From contig NZ_CP011427.1 in assembly GCF_001506165.1 (NCBI RefSeq), positions 1,488,001 to 1,552,000 of the forward strand: a DNA stretch of 64,000 bases, written 5' to 3'. The notes under the pieces are model-generated. The model did not search any database, had not been told where the DNA came from, and was given only the letters and a program-made list of their open reading frames with translations. The position numbers and the translations under genes are program-made. This stretch comes from Pantoea vagans. GTDB lineage: Bacteria > Pseudomonadota > Gammaproteobacteria > Enterobacterales > Enterobacteriaceae. Below, piece after piece: positions 63,383-64,000 of this stretch; the stretch's first letter is position 1, and the number at the start of each line of letters is the position of its first letter.

Positions 63383-64000
63383 GTGAGCATCGCTTCCTGC
63401 AATGGCTGTAATGGCACCCGGTAACATTCGATGCGGTTACGGCCACTGGCTTTCGCGCGATAAAGCGCCTCATCCGCTAACCCGAGTAAAATCGGGAAAG
63501 TTTGATCGCGATGAATTGCGGTAGCGAAGCCAATACTCACCGTGTAGCAGACGTCGTTAGGCATCGATAACTGCGTTGCCAGGCGAATACGTTCGCACAC
63601 GCACTGTGCCTCCTCACTGGTGCCAGGCAAGATTGCGGCAAACTCTTCTCCGCCCAAACGGGCGAAATGCCCCTCTGCGGGTAACAGCGCCTGTACCACA
63701 TGGCAAAAATCGATTAATACCCGATCCCCTTGCTGATGCCCATAGCGATCGTTAATGCTTTTGAAATGGTCGAGGTCAAACAGCACTGCCGTGTAGATAT
63801 ACAGTTTAGGATGGCGGGCATTGCGCATCACCAATCGGTCAGCATGCTCGAACAGCGCACGGCGATTCCATACGCTGGTGAGAGGATCGTGCAGCGAGGC
63901 CAGTTTGTGCGCGATCTGCGTACGCTCATTCACCATTGCCAGGATAGTAAAGGTTAAGCCAATCACAAACAGTATCGACTCAAGGATCACATAAACCGAG
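63379..64000 (-). CDS. Diguanylate cyclase (GGDEF), N-terminus outside window
   Basis: The minus-strand frame stays open to the window end, so the N-terminal part is missing. The visible piece begins with the end of a membrane segment (SVYVILESILFVIGLTFTIL) and holds a full GGDEF domain: DPLTSVWNRRALFE, LFDLDHFKSINDRYGHQQGD and the intact GGEEF motif. It should make cyclic di-GMP. An internal GTG at 63990 is not the true start. It converges on ychH with a 4-nt overlap; the usual E. coli neighbour on that side (dauA) is absent from the visible part. Confidence 0.9.
   Translation of the reverse strand, partial: SVYVILESILFVIGLTFTILAMVNERTQIAHKLASLHDPLTSVWNRRALFEHADRLVMRNARHPKLYIYTAVLFDLDHFKSINDRYGHQQGDRVLIDFCHVVQALLPAEGHFARLGGEEFAAILPGTSEEAQCVCERIRLATQLSMPNDVCYTVSIGFATAIHRDQTFPILLGLADEALYRAKASGRNRIECYRVPLQPLQEAMLT

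Noticed and set aside
1..64000. CRISPR arrays, rRNA genes, IS transposases, integrases
   Set aside because: No regularly spaced short repeats, no rRNA sequence, and no transposase or integrase-like protein seen on either strand; FliZ resembles an integrase N-terminal domain only.

Overview
The window looks like chromosome of an Erwiniaceae bacterium, most likely Pantoea or a close relative. This is inferred from recognised proteins and gene order, not from a database search. Most genes have clear Escherichia coli counterparts in conserved blocks (yedP/yodD/dsrB/rcsA, fliR to fliE, fliT to fliC, fliA-fliZ-dcyD-tcyJLN, putA-putP-efeUOB-phoH, ychF-pth-ychH). Unlike E. coli, efeU is intact, amyA is absent beside yedD, and extra genes sit between the flagellar blocks.

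Layout. 1-7.7 kb: a diguanylate cyclase (dgcQ-like, cut by the window edge), a probable glucosyl/mannosylglycerate synthase-phosphatase pair, a shortened homologue of the sRNA DsrA, yodD, a 52-residue Pmp3/YqaE-type peptide found by direct reading, dsrB, a chemoreceptor and rcsA with an upstream RcsAB-like box. 7.7-19.1 kb: flagellar genes fliR to fliF (minus strand) and divergent fliE, with an ERIC element between fliF and fliE. 19.1-25.4 kb: an accessory stretch between the two flagellar blocks. It holds a BLUF-EAL light sensor, a phage-type repressor whose C-terminal domain lacks self-cleavage residues, two operator palindromes, a three-gene membrane/coiled-coil module, an SOS-controlled DinI-like gene, the RssB anti-adaptor iraP and yedD. 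25.4-29.3 kb: fliT, fliS, fliD and fliC, with sigma-28 promoters for fliD and fliC. 29.5-34.2 kb: a 1,173-residue multi-domain glycosyltransferase (probable flagellin glycosylation) and a degenerate HNH protein. 34.3-39.1 kb: fliA, fliZ and the D-cysteine/cystine genes dcyD-tcyJLN.

39.3-42.2 kb: two tandem acyltransferase-3 paralogues among copies of a bipartite palindromic repeat. 42.2-53 kb: putA/putP with GTTGCA-type operator motifs, efeUOB behind a Fur-box-like site, and phoH. 53-56.5 kb: a fragment of a retropepsin-like gene, a nitrilase-family hydrolase with a divergent LysR regulator, a hok-type toxin gene whose leader ORF (mok) is in frame with hok, and tRNA-Ser(GGA). The tRNA is followed by 179-bp repeats that each carry the last 19 nt of the tRNA, an arrangement like the E. 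coli tyrT/rtT locus. 56.5-64 kb: phoA with a Pho-box-like site, a GAPDH, a DJ-1/AraC-type regulator, a DUF817-type membrane protein, ychF, pth, ychH and a second diguanylate cyclase cut by the window end.

How the parts fit together. Motility, c-di-GMP signalling (two GGDEF proteins and a BLUF-EAL protein) and the Rcs and RpoS circuits (rcsA, dsrA, iraP, fliZ) are packed together, as expected for a locus that switches between swimming and sessile or stress states. The least explained parts are the repressor-controlled three-gene module, the tRNA-Ser tail repeats, the in-frame mok/hok gene and the degenerate HNH protein among the flagellar genes.
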